Positions 1 to 15,100 of a stretch of DNA of 64,000 nucleotides are shown piece by piece. The position numbers and the translations under genes were made by a program. Positions within the stretch are counted from its first letter, which is position 1. Every line of letters starts with the position of its first letter. Below the pieces are notes generated by a model. That model saw only the letters and a program-made list of their open reading frames with translations. It did not search any database and had not been told where the DNA came from. This DNA comes from Elysia crispata (Eukaryota > Mollusca > Gastropoda > Plakobranchidae). The stretch is taken from assembly GCA_033675545.1 (NCBI GenBank), contig JAWDGP010000082.1:657319-721318 (forward strand). Reading direction: 5' to 3'.

Positions 1-3000
1 ATGCATGCTGTAAAGAATTGATGCTACCAAGTTAACTTTATCATCCTCGTAATTACTCAACATGTTAATTAATATCCTTGCAGGAAAAATAGATAACAAC
101 TTTTTCAAAAAAAAAGAAAAGGATATTCATGTTCAAAGGATGTTCATAACGAACATCAGAGTTCACCTCGTCACCTCGGACTATCTTATTATCTTATTAA
201 ACTTCTTAAACTGCAAAAATCAGAATTTCCATAATAAAATTACAAGTTGAATTAATGAGAATTTACAGAAAAAATGTTCAAGTCTGAACGATAAAGAAAG
301 TTAAAACTATGAAAAAACTGGTATAGCCTGAAGAAAGCAAATATATAATATGTGTGGTGGTAAAGAAAAAGACAACAGATCTTCAAACTCAAAGCTAAAC
401 AATTGATTACTATTATTTTCTTTTTCTTTCTGTTTTTTTGTTTTGTTTTTTTTTTTGGGGGGGGGAGATGATTTCAATCTAAAATTTTAACAAACCAAAC
501 AAGTAGGAATCTACATTTTAGTTACACTTATCAATTTTTTACAGTAAAAAAAATGTGAAGAGAGACCCATGGTAGTGCTCTGCTAGTATCAGGCATTTTG
601 AGGATAACAATATCAGAATGAAACATCAGAGATGATTAACAAAACCTAAAGGCAATAATAAATGAGTTATTTTGTACAGTTTTAAACTTCTCACTCCTTA
701 CATTAAAAGATCCAACATAATCAAGCCATGTCAAATATAATGAACTCACGTGTTCAATTCAGTTCAACACAGAATGTAAGGTGGGTAAGTCAGACTCAAA
801 GAGTTTGAGTACAGTCTATTGGCTTCAAAGAATCAGCAATGCAAGTTAAGGAAGTATTTGAGAGCATTGAATTAATTTGAAGTTAGCAACGAATTTTAAT
901 TCATTTGATTCGTATATATATATTTGCATCACTTCAACATTGCAATACCCTTCGAAAAATCATTTGTTAAGATAGTAACAAGGTACTGAGCAGCATCTTG
1001 CAGTAAACAAAGAGAAAAATCACACCACATCTAACTTCGAAAAGCTGTACATTGAAGCTCATTTTTCATCTAATATTGTTTGAAACTTATGAAGCTGAAA
1101 AAAACACTTAGATATTCAGTCTGAAGGAATGAATTTATGTGAAATACTTAACACCTCATAGCTCACTGGAGTCTGGAACTTAGTAACATTATATGCCCAG
1201 GAAATGGAAAGTTCAGAATACGACTCAGAACAGAAGTACACTGAATTGAATACATACATTTTCAAACATATTTAACTGTTTCTTTAGACCATGAATAAAA
1301 TTGCAAATCGTTAACTAAATACTGTACTATGATTACCTTGAAATGATAACTTTTTTTGTAATAGCATATATGACAATTTTTTTTTTCTTTTAAATCAATA
1401 AGGACCAGAGTAACCATTATAAGATGGTTTAATTTGCAAAACCTTACTTCTGCCATCTGAAATCAAGCGTTCATCATAGCAGGCTGTTTTACTTCCCTTT
1501 TTGTCATTAAAACATAATTGAATACATTCACCATACTTGATGTTAAATACTGACAAAACCAAACTCAGCAAAACCATTTAGATCAGAGCCACACTGAACA
1601 AAAGCAAAACAGAATGGGCAAATCTCTCATATCTAGAAAAAAATCAAAATATACCTTATACCTTATAAACTGATTCTTTTATTTTAATTGATTCAAATTT
1701 TGAGGTCGCAAAATTGCAAAAATTTAGGCAAAAATGTGACTCCAGGATCATAAAAGAAGACCTGAGATGAAAGAGTAGTATACAGCAAATCGTTCTTTAT
1801 CTTAAATAATTATGTGGAAAAGGTGACAGCTCAATCACAATGAAAAAAGTGTTTGGAACTGTGTAGACTGCTAAGGTCATATAGCTTTCTTCAGATGCAT
1901 AGATGTGAGATAGAAAGATAAGGAGCTATATTTGATCCCTTCCTTCACAAATATCTATTGTCAAGTACATTTAAGGCAAATTGCTAATCTAAGTCAATGT
2001 GGCAATTTTAATGAGGTAGTCTGAACTATCTTCAAAGTATAGCATAGCAGGCTTTCTATTTTAATAAAAAGCAATATTCTCAATCCAAACAGAGAATGAA
2101 CAAATGTAAAAACTGCTATGTTGATATAATATGCATACAGGAATAAAAATATTGTGTTAACAAGATTCAACATATCTTTTATCTGAATGGAAAATTCTTT
2201 TGGTGAATCATTTCTTATAGCTAAAAACAGCATGTTTATTTCAGTTTTCCAGGTCATGAAATGATGTCGCTTGGCAGTTAAAATTTTAGGTAGATCTGAA
2301 GCAGAAAGTAACCATCTACTGGGTGGGGGAATGCACTTACTTAAATGAGAAGTGGTTGCTTATGCAAGTTCAGTCTCCTCTATCTGCTCTGATCAAGAAG
2401 CACAAATTATTGACTAGCATGGATAGCATGGCTCGCAATAAACCAAATTTGTGCTCCAATTTTTTGTGGCCATTTCATACTAGACTTGCATGTGTGTCAA
2501 AAATACACCCATACATACCAATATTGGTTCTTTTCCAATTAGATCATAAGTTCAACATTGTCCAAGCCAAAAAAGTAAAAGTAATGGAAAGGTTAACATT
2601 AACTTTAGGCTTTGCAAGCAAGATGAGCAACAGCATTTGTTTTATTTGGCTTCAAAGCCAGCATTAATTCATCTCTTAATGTTAGCAGTACTAGTCCCTT
2701 TTTAAGTTCAATTATAATGAGCTAAGAAAGCAGGTGAAAACATGTTATCTTCAACTTTACTCAACCACACATTTAATATAATTTTTTCTTGGCTTCCATG
2801 TTTTCTGCATGCTTGAGAAAAACTACTAAGCAGGTTATAGAAATGATCAGCAGTCAGCAAAATAGTCATTGTTGATAAAAAGTACTGGAATTTTACACTA
2901 AAATAAAGTAAAAAAAACAAAAAGAAAAAAAAAAAGCAGGGTTAGTTTTTTGCCACTGGGTATTTTGAGGCTAAGGTAAAAGATAGCACACAACAGAAAA

Positions 3001-3170
3001 ATACTAATTATGACTCTAAAATAAATTTGAATTCAATTTACTTACCATCAAGTTACAAAGAATGCATTTTGAAAGATTTTTAGCACCATGTATTAAAATT
3101 AGGATATCTAAAAGCTTTGTGGCGCTTTCAATGATGAACATGAAATTTTCTTAGTCTAATTGCTATTGCT
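1..3170. other. Region 3' of MSH5, no gene seen
   Basis: AT-rich DNA with only short chance reading frames on both strands. The part next to 3170 probably includes the MSH5 3' UTR; an AATAAA on the minus strand lies at 2646-2641. A G-run sits at about 455-466. I see no RNA gene or mobile element here. Confidence 0.6.
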
Positions 3171-6100
3171 TTATGAACTTGATGTACAAGGTTCAACAGA
3201 CTTTGAGCAGCAACTGTAGAATCCCTCATAGGCACCAGTTGATTCACTATGTGTCAAGCAAAAATCTGATCTTGAGCTAGAAGCTTTATCCTTGCTGCTG
3301 CAATTTGTTGACAAAGTAAACTTTTGTTTCTTAAAAGGTTGAAGTGCCAGGGGAGTTTTTGAAAAGTGCTCTACACTAAGTCCCACATCAGGTGCCTCCA
3401 GGACTTGAGCAGCTGCTGCATACTTCCTCTGCAAAAGACCTTTATAATTGTTCTTATCCCACATCTCTGGCGAAGGAGAAGAGTTTAACTTTCTATGTTG
3501 ATCAAATACTTGTGCTTGTAAACTTGGAACTGCATCCACTTTAGATGTTTGAGATTTTCCTTCATTACATGTGACTACATCTTGCATAAGACCACCAGGG
3601 TTAACAGGGCTAACAGACAACATTCTTTGAGCCTGCGAACTGGTACATGGTCCGTCGTTCCCTGTGGCAGAAATAAGAGGTGCATTGGCATCAGTTTTGG
3701 CCTTTGTTTGGACTGATGTTTCCTGAAGGTTCTGATGATGTTGATAATGTTCAGGAAGTTTGGCTGCAAGTACAAAGTCTTTGAGAAAAGTTTGCAAGTG
3801 GTCTCTTTCAAGGTCCAATTGCATGAAGGCTTCTACAATTTCCTCATGCCTGGGAAAAAAAAGCAATTGCTCATAATGACCAATTTCACTTTTGCTTATT
3901 TTTATCTTAATAATTTCAAAGTGATAAGTTGCTAAAATTATCGAGTGTTAAGTTCAACTTTTTTGCTCGATGAGAATTTTACTTGTTAAAACAAGATTAA
4001 GGCATAAATTTGAAATTATGTTTTTAGAACAGGATTCTACTGTGCAAATGCTGTACAATACAAATAAAAAACATGAAGTTTCTATGCAATATTGAATATG
4101 ATAAAAAATTTACTGCTCTGATTTTTTTCTATTACACCATTCAAATGTGCTAGGTATTTAATGTAGAAATTAAGAGTACAAACGAAGAAAAGTTGTAGTT
4201 CTTGAACATGCCTTGCCATAGCTAAGAATCTATTGATTTGATGCTAAAGAAACGAACAAATTTGAATATATTTTTTTAATCGTAAGGAACAAATGTGCTT
4301 TCCGTTCTCGATTGAATCAAATAGAAGCTTAAAGTACATTGAAAGCTAATCTCTATAGTTTTGTGTCAGCTAACGCTGATCCCAAAACATGAGTAAAGTC
4401 AACGCAAAATTTATTTCAGTTTATTGAGTTAAAAATTGCATTATTCTGTCGTACAATTGAATTTTTCATTTATCAAAGAAAAAATTGCTCATGTAAAAGA
4501 TTGTAGTTTATTCCAAGTCAAGAGGATTAGAACCGTTTTGCAATTCAAGCAAAATATTTAAAAAGCTGTGAAAGTAACAACTTTGATTTCAGGCAAGATA
4601 CCAATGGTACCAACTTCTTGACACTCATTGCTTCCTTTCATTAAACAAAATCTATACCACTTTTCCTTGCACTGTTCAAAGGGTATTCAATTTTGGAAAT
4701 AAAAATTTTCTTAAAAGTATAACATCGCAAATTTTCTTTTTGGCTGTCTTCTTTGTGCTGTTTAAATTTTCGTATTTTACTTCCTAAAAAGCTTAATATT
4801 TCAAGAAACTTATTTTTCACTTGTTTGGGAAGAAGAAAAAGTGTTCATGAAGAACATGTCCAATGATGGAGTGAAAATATACAGTGTCAAACTCAATTAA
4901 TATATATTTTCAACTGAGAACACACAGCTAAATATCACTTATACCTTTTTCTCTGAGCAGGTGGAGTTGCATCTTTCATGCAAGGTACAGACTTGTTCTG
5001 ACTGAGAAGTTCAGACACCTGAAATCGAATCAACATTAATAATTAGGCCTTTTCAAGTGGTTTTATACAAGTTCATGTTTAGCTTTCCTGAAGGTTACCT
5101 CATGTTTAACCTTGGGATTCTTGTTGCCTTACAGTTGAGCTATAAATAACCAGCCATATAAACAGCATTTTCTCAACATAAAATTGAAAAGTAAATTTGA
5201 AAAAAAAATTGCTTCAATATAATATTTTTCTTTTCCAGTGAAAGTGCCATACTTTTTAATATACAAGAAGTTTAAGGTATTTAATTCAAAAGAAATTAAT
5301 TGTATGGATGATTTCAGAAGTTTTGGTTCTGAACCTACCATCACACCACGTTTTACAATATGTTGAGGTAACCCAACTTGAGCCGCTATGTAACAGGCAT
5401 GGCTAGAGGAAGCTGATCCCTCTTTAATTTGATAGAGAAATACCAACTCTGCACCATTCATGAGTGTGTCCAGGGTCTGTTGAGTGAATAATGAATATAA
5501 CATAAAGGTAAGAGGTTGATCCATAGCAAGTTTCATAAATTTAATTTCAAGTATCAAAATTCTGAAATAAAATGTAAAAACAAATATACATGTAGTTTGA
5601 GGAATCTCATGCTCAACTGGGATGCAATTAAAAATTACATAGCAAACTTTAGTCTCTAGCACTGTTAAGCGATCAGTTTTTTGGCTTCTTACCTTAACAA
5701 TAAATGCAGAATTCACTAATTTACACTAATTCACAAATCAACAGCACTTACCTCTATTTTGTTATCATAATCTCTGCTAAAAAAAATAATGTTTTTTTGA
5801 TAGTGAGTCTAAAGTACATATAAACTTTTTGTCTTTAGTCTTTATGGTATGAAAGTAATAAAAATTCCATCCTATGATGTGAAAAACGTATGACTACCAC
5901 ACAATTTTACAGACAATTCTGACAACTAAACTCTACTTAATTATTTCCACATGACAAGAGAATAGGAACCTACATGGAATTATACACTTACCAAAAACTG
6001 CACAAGAGGCGAAGGAGGCAGCAGCTTTTGTTGGATGATGCTATGATAGTGAGTTGAGATGAGAACAAAGGGAGAAGTAGTTCCTTTATCAATCCAAAAT

Positions 6101-9100
6101 TTGATGACTGCTGTTAGAAGAGCCAAGCCATCAATCTACAAAAGAAAAAAAAATCATTTAATCTTTTTAGTAAGGTTATTGAGACAATCATGAAAAAAAA
6201 AAATCAGGAAGATAAGCAGCGAGAAACAAAAAATGTCAGCAAAACAACTAAAAATTCCTTCATTTAACTGCTTGGCTATGAAGCTGATTTGTGATTACAG
6301 TATAACTAAAAAAAAATAAGCTGTTATTGCTGCACTGCACTATTTGTTGATAAGTTTATATTTCTTATTGTAAAAATGCATCTCCTCTCTTTTCTTCATT
6401 GTTTATACAGGATGGTGATATTTTAATTCAACCTCAGCATGTGTCAGTAAACTTGTTCTTGATATTAATAGTACAATCCGTGGTAGAGTTTTCGTCTCCT
6501 CATCAAAAATATTCAAACTTACTTTCTTTGTTTACTCACTTTTATACATAGCAAGCAAAAATCTATTCTTCATGAAAAGGTTTTTACTACTTTCAACTAA
6601 GAACTCCCACAAAGCAGGCAAGTCCTAAAAGATAATAGTCATCTGCTCCTGGAAGGTTACAGAGATAAAGTATTTCATGGCGAAAATGGCATTATATCTA
6701 TACCTATTACATATAATTCATCATAAATGCTTTTTCTAATCGTATCTTTATAGTTTACTGATGGATTTGGTAAAAAGGTGTATCCTGAGAACATAAATTG
6801 ATGTAACATATATAATCATGCTGTGAATGCTTGTCTATTTTTAGCTGATACGAATAAAGTAAACTAAATATAGGAAATGTAAAATATTCCCAGATCAAAC
6901 AAGCTTAATTTACTACAGATGGAAAAATCTAAAGCTGTCGCACAATGTTCATTGCCGCTCTGGACATTAAACTCATGGCTGCATAAGTAGAAAATCAACA
7001 CAAGGTCATTTTTTTGACAAGAATATTCACAGCCATTGAATATTCTATTTTCAAATGAAAATCATCTAGTGTGTCCACATCAAATTTTAAATTAAGCAAG
7101 CATGTCTGCATTTCAAAAACAATAAAAAAAATTTAAAAATCTGAACCAGACTGACTAATAAAACCATAGCCTATAATCTGATTTATTTCGAAAGATAGAA
7201 AAATCTACAGAGAGATAAAAAATTAAGGAGATATGTTATACCGATTCTGTTCCCTTCCCAAATTCATCCACAATGACTAGTGAGCTCTGGGTAGCTTCAT
7301 TAAGAGCACGAGCGACTTGCAGACTGTCTTGCAGAAAAGTGGACATCCCATTGGAGACACTGTCCATAGATTTAATCCTTGAGAAAAACTGATCCACAGG
7401 TCCAATGCTGGCACTTTCAGCAGGCACAAAACTACCAATGTGGCTCATGAACACTATTAAGGCAACCTGGAAATAGAGCCATAGTTCTTCATTGTTTGTA
7501 ATTTATTATAGCTATATGAGAGGCAACCTGAAAGCAACAATACATTTCATATGCTAAAATGAAAGTCACTGTATTCTTTCTCTGTTTTGAGAAGTGAACT
7601 AAGACAAAGTGGTGAAATTTCAGCTCTTTGAAAAAGATTATCCTCATTAGTGAAGATTTTGTCACCAGGGGTAAGTTCCAAGCCACACCAGAGCATGTTC
7701 TTCCATCCTGCACTTTATAAAAATTAAAGGAAGCCAGAATATAAACATAGCAATACTCTACCTCCATGAAAATTAAGCTTCCCTGCCAAAAGGACAATTT
7801 AGAGAACACAGTCTCATTTATAATGGTGACAGGACTGACCATATAATATGCAAACCTGGAAGAAAATGTTTCCTTGAAAACCAGAGAGTCTTGTTGGTCA
7901 AGTTTGTACTACCCACTTTCTGTTGAGTTGCTCAAGCATTATGCTGATCTGAGTCTGGCTACAAATTGTATATATCTACGAGGGCTCTTTCATAATTAAC
8001 CGAAAAATGCCTGTAAAATCCGCGTTTTTTATGCTATCAACAAAATTCTTGCACGTGTTCATACCTTGACTCGTCCTTCATTTCTCTACGTAACAGCCAA
8101 GTCTCTCAACACACTTCTGCCAACGCCGCACCATGGAATAGATACCCTCTCGGAAGAAACTTCCGTCAAGGTTTTGTAGCCATTTCCGCACATGGTCAAC
8201 AAGCTCTTCATCGTCATCAAAGCACTTTCCTGCCAGCTCACGTTTCAATGGCCCAAAGAGGTGATAATCAGATGGTGCGAGGTCTGGACTGTGTGGTGGG
8301 TGTGGCAAAATCTCCCATCCATATTTCTCTAGCCAACCTTGCGTCGCTCGTGCTGTGTGGGGTGTAGCGTTGTCGTGTTGCAAAATGACCCCGTTGCCCT
8401 GGGCGCTTTCTGCGAATGGCCTCCCTAAGCTTGTCAAGAGTTTGGCAGTACCTTGCAGCATTGATTATTTCTCCAGGTTGTAAGGTTTCGAACAGAAGAA
8501 CACCACGACTGTCCCAGAAAACAGTTCCCATTATTTTCTTTGCTGACCGCATGACTTTGAATTTCTTCGCGACAGGTGAGGATGGATGTTTCCATGTCAT
8601 CGAATCTTGCTTTGTTTCTGGGGTGCAATGGTGCAACCAAGTCTCATCACCGGTGACTATGCTGTCAAGAAAAGTCACATCGTACACTAGAAAGTCTCCG
8701 CCGGCGTTGCCAGTATGCCCGTGAACCCTGCGTGAGCTCTTGCTTCTTCTCAAAAGTTCCCTGCAGATGTCCAATCTTTGTTCTTTATGATTGTCTGTCA
8801 ATTGCTTAGGAACCCATCTTGCGCTGACTTTTCTGTAGCCAAGTTCATCAAATACAATTCTATGGGCAGAAGTTTCCGAAATTTCAAGACTGCTTGCGAT
8901 TTCATGAAGTTTCAACCTCCTGTCTTGACGAATAAGCTCATCAACTCGCTTCACATTGTCTTCTGACGTCGCAGTTATCGAACGCCCTCTCCCTTCCCTG
9001 TCTGTCAAGTCGGAATGGCCGGCTTCAAACAAATTACACCAGTGATAGACTTGTGTACGGCTTATAACATGCTCACCATATACACTCTGAAGTTCTTTAT

Positions 9101-12100
9101 GAATTTCGGTAGGATTCAGACTTTTGGCGTTCAAAAAACGTATGACAGCTCTGATTTCCTCCTTTGACCAAGTTTCAAGGTGGGCCGCCATCTTTAAAAT
9201 CGTCTAGACATTCATTGTGCAAAATGATGCACTTCATACTTTCTGGGAATATCCATAAGGAAATAAGGAATATCATGTCGTTTACAGAATTAAAAAAGCT
9301 CCACTGGTTGCTGAGCAATGGGCATTTTTCGGTTATTTCTGAAAGAGCCCTCGTATGTTTTAATTTTCCTGAGCCAAAGAGAAAATGCTATGAAAAATTT
9401 AAAGGATAAGGTGCAACTGTAGAAATAGGTCCATGTAAGAAAATTCTTCATCAAAAGAGTTGGGTAGCTTTTTTTCCTAGAGTATTGAGGTTTATTCCTT
9501 ACTTTCAGACAGTACTTGGGAAAGGAACAGTTTTTTGAATATTTTAATATCTTTTCTGACACACAGGCAGTATGGCAGGAGAATTTGAAAAAACAAAAGC
9601 AAGTGCCTAAAAGAAAAAAAAAACAACAGATGTTAATCATTCAGAAAAAGATAAAAAATTATATCATTTTAAAAATTTACCATGCAACTTGTATCATATT
9701 TTTAAAAAATTTCTCATACCATCCTAGGCTTTTGACATGCAAATCTTCTTTTTCTTAAAAAGCTTTAGGACTTTGACATTCTGAACTCACTTGTTTGAGA
9801 TAAACACTCTTTCCGCATGCATTCGGACCAGTTAGGAGCTGAATGCGACTGTTTTGGCCACCTATGACTGTATCATTGGGCACATACGGACTGCAGCACA
9901 TCTCTTGCAGCGGGTGCCTGAAAAAAGAGAATCGAAGGTTATTTTTTGTATGTCCAACACTGATCCCAATTTATCTTGTATTTATTGCACATGAGCCACA
10001 TCAATAACATAAGTACAACATATTTTCTCATATCTTTTTGACAAACACAGATGTTTACGTAGCTGTGGTTAAGTTCACATTTGTTTAGTTTATTTTAATC
10101 TCATATGCACACCATCTTTTGGGTCAATCAATGTTTGAATAATTTAAAAAATATTTTCAATTCTAATAGGCAGGTCTCACTAAATTGACATGAAATAACC
10201 GAGAATATAATTTTATATCACCTATTCAGCCTTATCTTTGCCTTAATAAAATGGAAACCTTGAAGCTCTCATCTTTTTTTCCAACATAATCAAGACTTAT
10301 TTGATGGATAAAATTTAATGAGGCTTGTTTTTATGAAATAAAAAAAAAAGAAAAGGAAAAACAATTCGAAATGCTAAAATATGGAAAAAATAATTTTCAC
10401 ACTACGTATACACCTTGATCACTTTATTTCCATTCCTTGCCAAGTTAAACTTCTCCACATTTGTTTTAGGTGCAGTATACAGCAAATATAAAAGACGTAA
10501 TAGATCCGATGCTCCAAACTCAACTACAGATCAATTCTCAACTATCTTAATAGCAAAGAGGACTGTAGAAATTAATAAATTACCAGTTAGGATATTGAAT
10601 TCTGAGAAATTTCTTTATAGTGAATTTAATTTAATAAAAAAAAAAAGCTTAGGAACAGGTGCAAGGTTGCTGCTTTCTGAAAAGGTGATTTTGTAACAAG
10701 TTTCACTCATTACAAATGAGTCAACTTTAAAACCATTGAAAAATTTAAGTTCTAATGTCATTTGCGATTGGCTGGAGGAAAAAGTGACACAGAGGCAAAA
10801 GTGCAATCAGTTGCAATTGGCTGGAGGAAAAAGTAACACAGAGGCAAAAGGACAACCAGGAACTTTAGAGTTAGAATGCACTAGTTTTATTCCATGAAAT
10901 TTTATTGGACCATCATAAATTTTTTTCATTGTATCATCTCTGATCATATCAGCCTAGATATATTTAAATATTGTTCCTTTTTTCTCCATTATTCTATAAT
11001 TTCCATTGTTGCAGCTGACAAGCTTTTCAGAGTATGTATGATGTAGGGAAAATGGCGTGAAAAGATGGACAAACAAAGTGGCTCAAAGTAGGAAGAGTGA
11101 CAGAAGCACTGAAAGCCACGAGGGGTAGAGATGTGCGGAGGGTCATGATGGCCTACACTAAAGACCACGGCACCTGATTGATTGATTACTTTTTAGCAGC
11201 AGCATTCCCCCTTTATGATGCAATTTTTTGTCCATCACAATTAAACCCTTTCAGACTTGTCTCACCTTCCTCCTTTAATGTTAATCACTTCTTCCTGGAC
11301 AAGTTTTGGGCAAGTGTAGACAAACTCGTTTGCACATGTAGCCAAGGCCATTAAACTGAAATATAAAAATTACAATGTCACTTAAATATGATATGTTTAT
11401 GAAGAAGGCAACATGTGTTCAACATTCTTATTTTTTAATTCTTTATGACCTAAAACCCCCCCATGATGACATAGTGTCAGGGCTTATCTCTCCATGAATC
11501 TGTGTGCTTTGTCAAGTGAGGCCAACCATGCTGGCCAAGGGATAAAGACCAGACAGTGGACCAAACACACAGGCTACTATTACTAACAAAAACTCGTGTA
11601 CACTTACAGAGGCAGAGGGAAAAGCCTGTATTAAGACATCTATTGAGACAGATTTTCATTGAATCCTCTGCCCATAGCATTCAAATGCAGAATTTTTTAA
11701 AGTTTAACATGATGCATTCTTAGCCCCTGCCAGATGTGCAGTGCGGGGCCCACCTATGTGATTTAAGTGACACACTGTAAGTCCTCCTCTAATTTACTGG
11801 CATTTGCTCTATTCTCCCCTTGTTTTTATCTTTCATACCCTGCTTGGCATGAATCCTAGTTGCAGGCCTAGAGGCACAGCTAAATATCTGTGGTTGGTGT
11901 GGTGGGAAGCAACTGAAGGATATGAAAGATACAAATTTGAAAATGAGCAGAATTTCTATTCTTATCGCTAACGTATGGAATCCAGAGGCACTTACCAGTC
12001 AAGTTCAGCTGACATTTCCATGACATCAAGCAACACTTGTGAGTTTTCTAGAACAGCACTTTGAAGGCCATGCAGAATGTTGACTTCCATGTCTGGCATG

Positions 12101-15100
12101 AGATGCACATGAGCTAAGTGAGACGGTGACTTCAGAATCAAAGTCTACCGCTGGTCCAGGTTAATACAAACTAATTGAGAAGTTTCCATACAAAGGAACA
12201 TAACAGTGGAAACCTCAAAAACCGAAGTCTGATTATTCAAATTTCTCATAAAACGAATTTTTCAAGAGCATAAGTTATTTTTCGAAGTCTTTCTGATTCA
12301 ATTCTCTTAACTCCAAGTAAATGCCATTCCATAAAGCATTACAAAAGTACTACATGTATCTCAAAAGCAGCAAGCAAATAGCAAAATTGCTGATCCTTGC
12401 CCTAGAAAGGCTGATCAATGCGCTAACAAAGTGAGGAGGGACCTGATGCACTAAAAAAGGAGTGCTTTGGTAGTAACACATACTGGTAGCAATGTGGGAC
12501 AAGGCAAGGGGAGAACTGCTCATTGCAGACACAATATACCTTTACATGCTTAGTGAGTCATACAGCTGTAATTCGAATACTCTTAATTAAAAGTTTTAAT
12601 GCATTCCCAAACAATTCGAATTATGATGTTTTCCACTGTAATTCAGTTTCTGATCTTTGCTTTCTTTCTTTCTTTCTTTTTTTTTTGGTGGGGGGAGGGG
12701 GGGGGGGAAGAAGGGACATTTTTCCATTGTGGGCTTAAGATAATAGCACAATAAACATAAATACTGTCAGACCTGCAAATTTTTGTAGCGATTTTTTTTG
12801 TAACTTGTGCTTTTCTTGTTTGCACACATACCATCTGTATTATATTTTTGACAAAGACTTCTATCAGTGATTTTCTGTATTTCTTTTAGAGATCCATATA
12901 GCTTGGCTGAAGCACTTACTAGTCACTCAATATGCTTTCTGGAGTCCTTCAGAACATGTTCAGCTTTCTGTGTCACTCAACGATGGGAACATAGCTTAAA
13001 ATTACAATCCCCTTCCTTTGCTTTGTACAACCAATATATTGTAGGAGAAAGCCTACCGTCTTGATTTAAATTGACATTTTCATCAAAGCCTTAGCTTGTT
13101 TGAGAAAGGTTGCTCCAACACAAAACAATCCAATGTTGTTTTGGTTGAGCCCCATTGTACTTTGTCGTGATAATTAATGATGCTAATTTTTATCTTAAAA
13201 TCTATTTTCTGAATGATGACTAGAAAAGTACATGTAGTTTAACACAAAAAGCCATTCAGTAAACAAAGCTTGAAGTTCAATATGCAAATTTAAGGGCAAA
13301 TAACATCTAAGTCTAGGCCTACCACTTATTTGAATAAAAAAATGCTATTGTGAGAAATATACTGAGGGTAAAATTTCTCAAATGAAATAATCATCTTCAT
13401 ATATTTTTGTCTTGAAGACAACCATCTGCGAGCAAATCTAGCCATAAAGCACATAATCGGTACAAATTATAATATATCTTGAGGGAAGTCTTCTTCAAAC
13501 AGGCAATAGGAAAAAAATTAGAAATTGTATATTTTATAGTTTATTATTTACAGCTACTTGTTTAATTTTTCTTTCATTGATGAAAAAAAAATTAGCACTA
13601 ATATTATCTTACACAATAGAGTTTCAAAGATACACCAATACATGGACAATTCAGAACAATCCTACCTGAAATTTCCAATTGAATATCACCCAGCTGAGCA
13701 TCCAGTTCTGGGGTAAAACAATGAAGCAAGCAATATTTAACTGAATGATTAATTTATCTACATGCTATTTTTTAAAAATTAAAAAAAAATCTATTATCTT
13801 AAAAATTAGTTACTCAAATATTAGTTTAAAAATGTTGCTTTATACTCTACCTAACTTTAAGTCAGCAAAAGTTTTATTTAATGTTCACGGTAAAATTTTT
13901 TGAAGGGACATTTAACAAATATGATTGGTGTGGGAAGAACCTTTCATTGCTGTGCTTCAGCCTTATCTTATTCTTTTTGCTAGCAACAGTAATGTTGCAT
14001 TAGCCTTATCAGACTGTTCTTGACATGAGGTTCTCTTAGACATATCATCTAGATAATGTTCTTTGAATACATTTATCTTTTGTTTGGAAAACTAATGAGA
14101 TGTGAAATACTGTCAATAACACCATTAATGAAAACTTTAGTCAATGAAACAACTGGAAATGATAATGGAATAATATATAAACTGTGTGCAGATTATTCCA
14201 AGTTATGACTTTGCTTTTAATAAGTACCTCAGTGGTCAACTCATTGCTGCCATTAATATAAGTGTAAAATCAGACATCTTTATTGTTAATGCTTAAGTAT
14301 ATAGTAATCAACCAATAATAGGTCTAAAATGAAATGGAAAAAACAAATGAAAAAAAAACATGAAATTGAAATAAAATACTAACTATCTTAATATAATTTT
14401 ATTGAATCGGGTATTGTACTAGAAATACTTAAGGAGTTGATGGAGTTTTAGTCAGTCAGTAAGGAGAACAATAGATTGAAATACTGATCAAAGATCTTAA
14501 AGATGCTTTTGCAGTGTTTTAATTCTGCAGTGCAGCTTTGGAAAATGGTTCTCAGTACAATAAGAGAATTATTAATGCAAATTTATCCCAGTAATACTCA
14601 AATCTGATTTTTGAATGAAAAAGCTGTTGATATTAGCATATTGTGATATGCAATCTATCAAGGAGGAGATTAGTTCGCTAAACTCAGTGTAGGACATTCA
14701 AAACAAACAAATTTTAAAAAAAGGAAAAGAACAAATGTAAAAAAACAAACCACATGTTCTTGGCGATTTGTAAAAAAGCTGACGATTTGAGGCAAACTGC
14801 ACAAGAGTAAAAATAAGGGACGCTCTTACCTTGTTATAAGAGAATTTTACAATGTTCAAGGCCATTGATAATCCATATTTTTATATATATTCTTTAATGT
14901 GAAAATTTGTTAAAATATTACTCGACCTTGTGAAGAGTCATCAATTGAAAAAAAAAATCATCTAGAGCAAAATAAAAGCAGGCCTTGATTCTAAGCTTTC
15001 ATTTAAGAATATCTAAAACAAGATAAAATTTTATCAAAGTGGACTTAATTATATTAATAAGATTCAATTTTGTTATCATTTTCTTTATCATATACTTTTT

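Noticed and set aside
2323-2667. 114-residue plus-strand frame near the start of the window
   Set aside because: No similarity, no codon bias and no neighbouring exons; consistent with chance.
5129-5716. 195-residue minus-strand frame
   Set aside because: Only 5339-5476 matches MSH5; the rest is intron sequence that happens to stay open.
8416-8966. Plus-strand frames across the mariner
   Set aside because: Shadows of the minus-strand transposase; no family resemblance.
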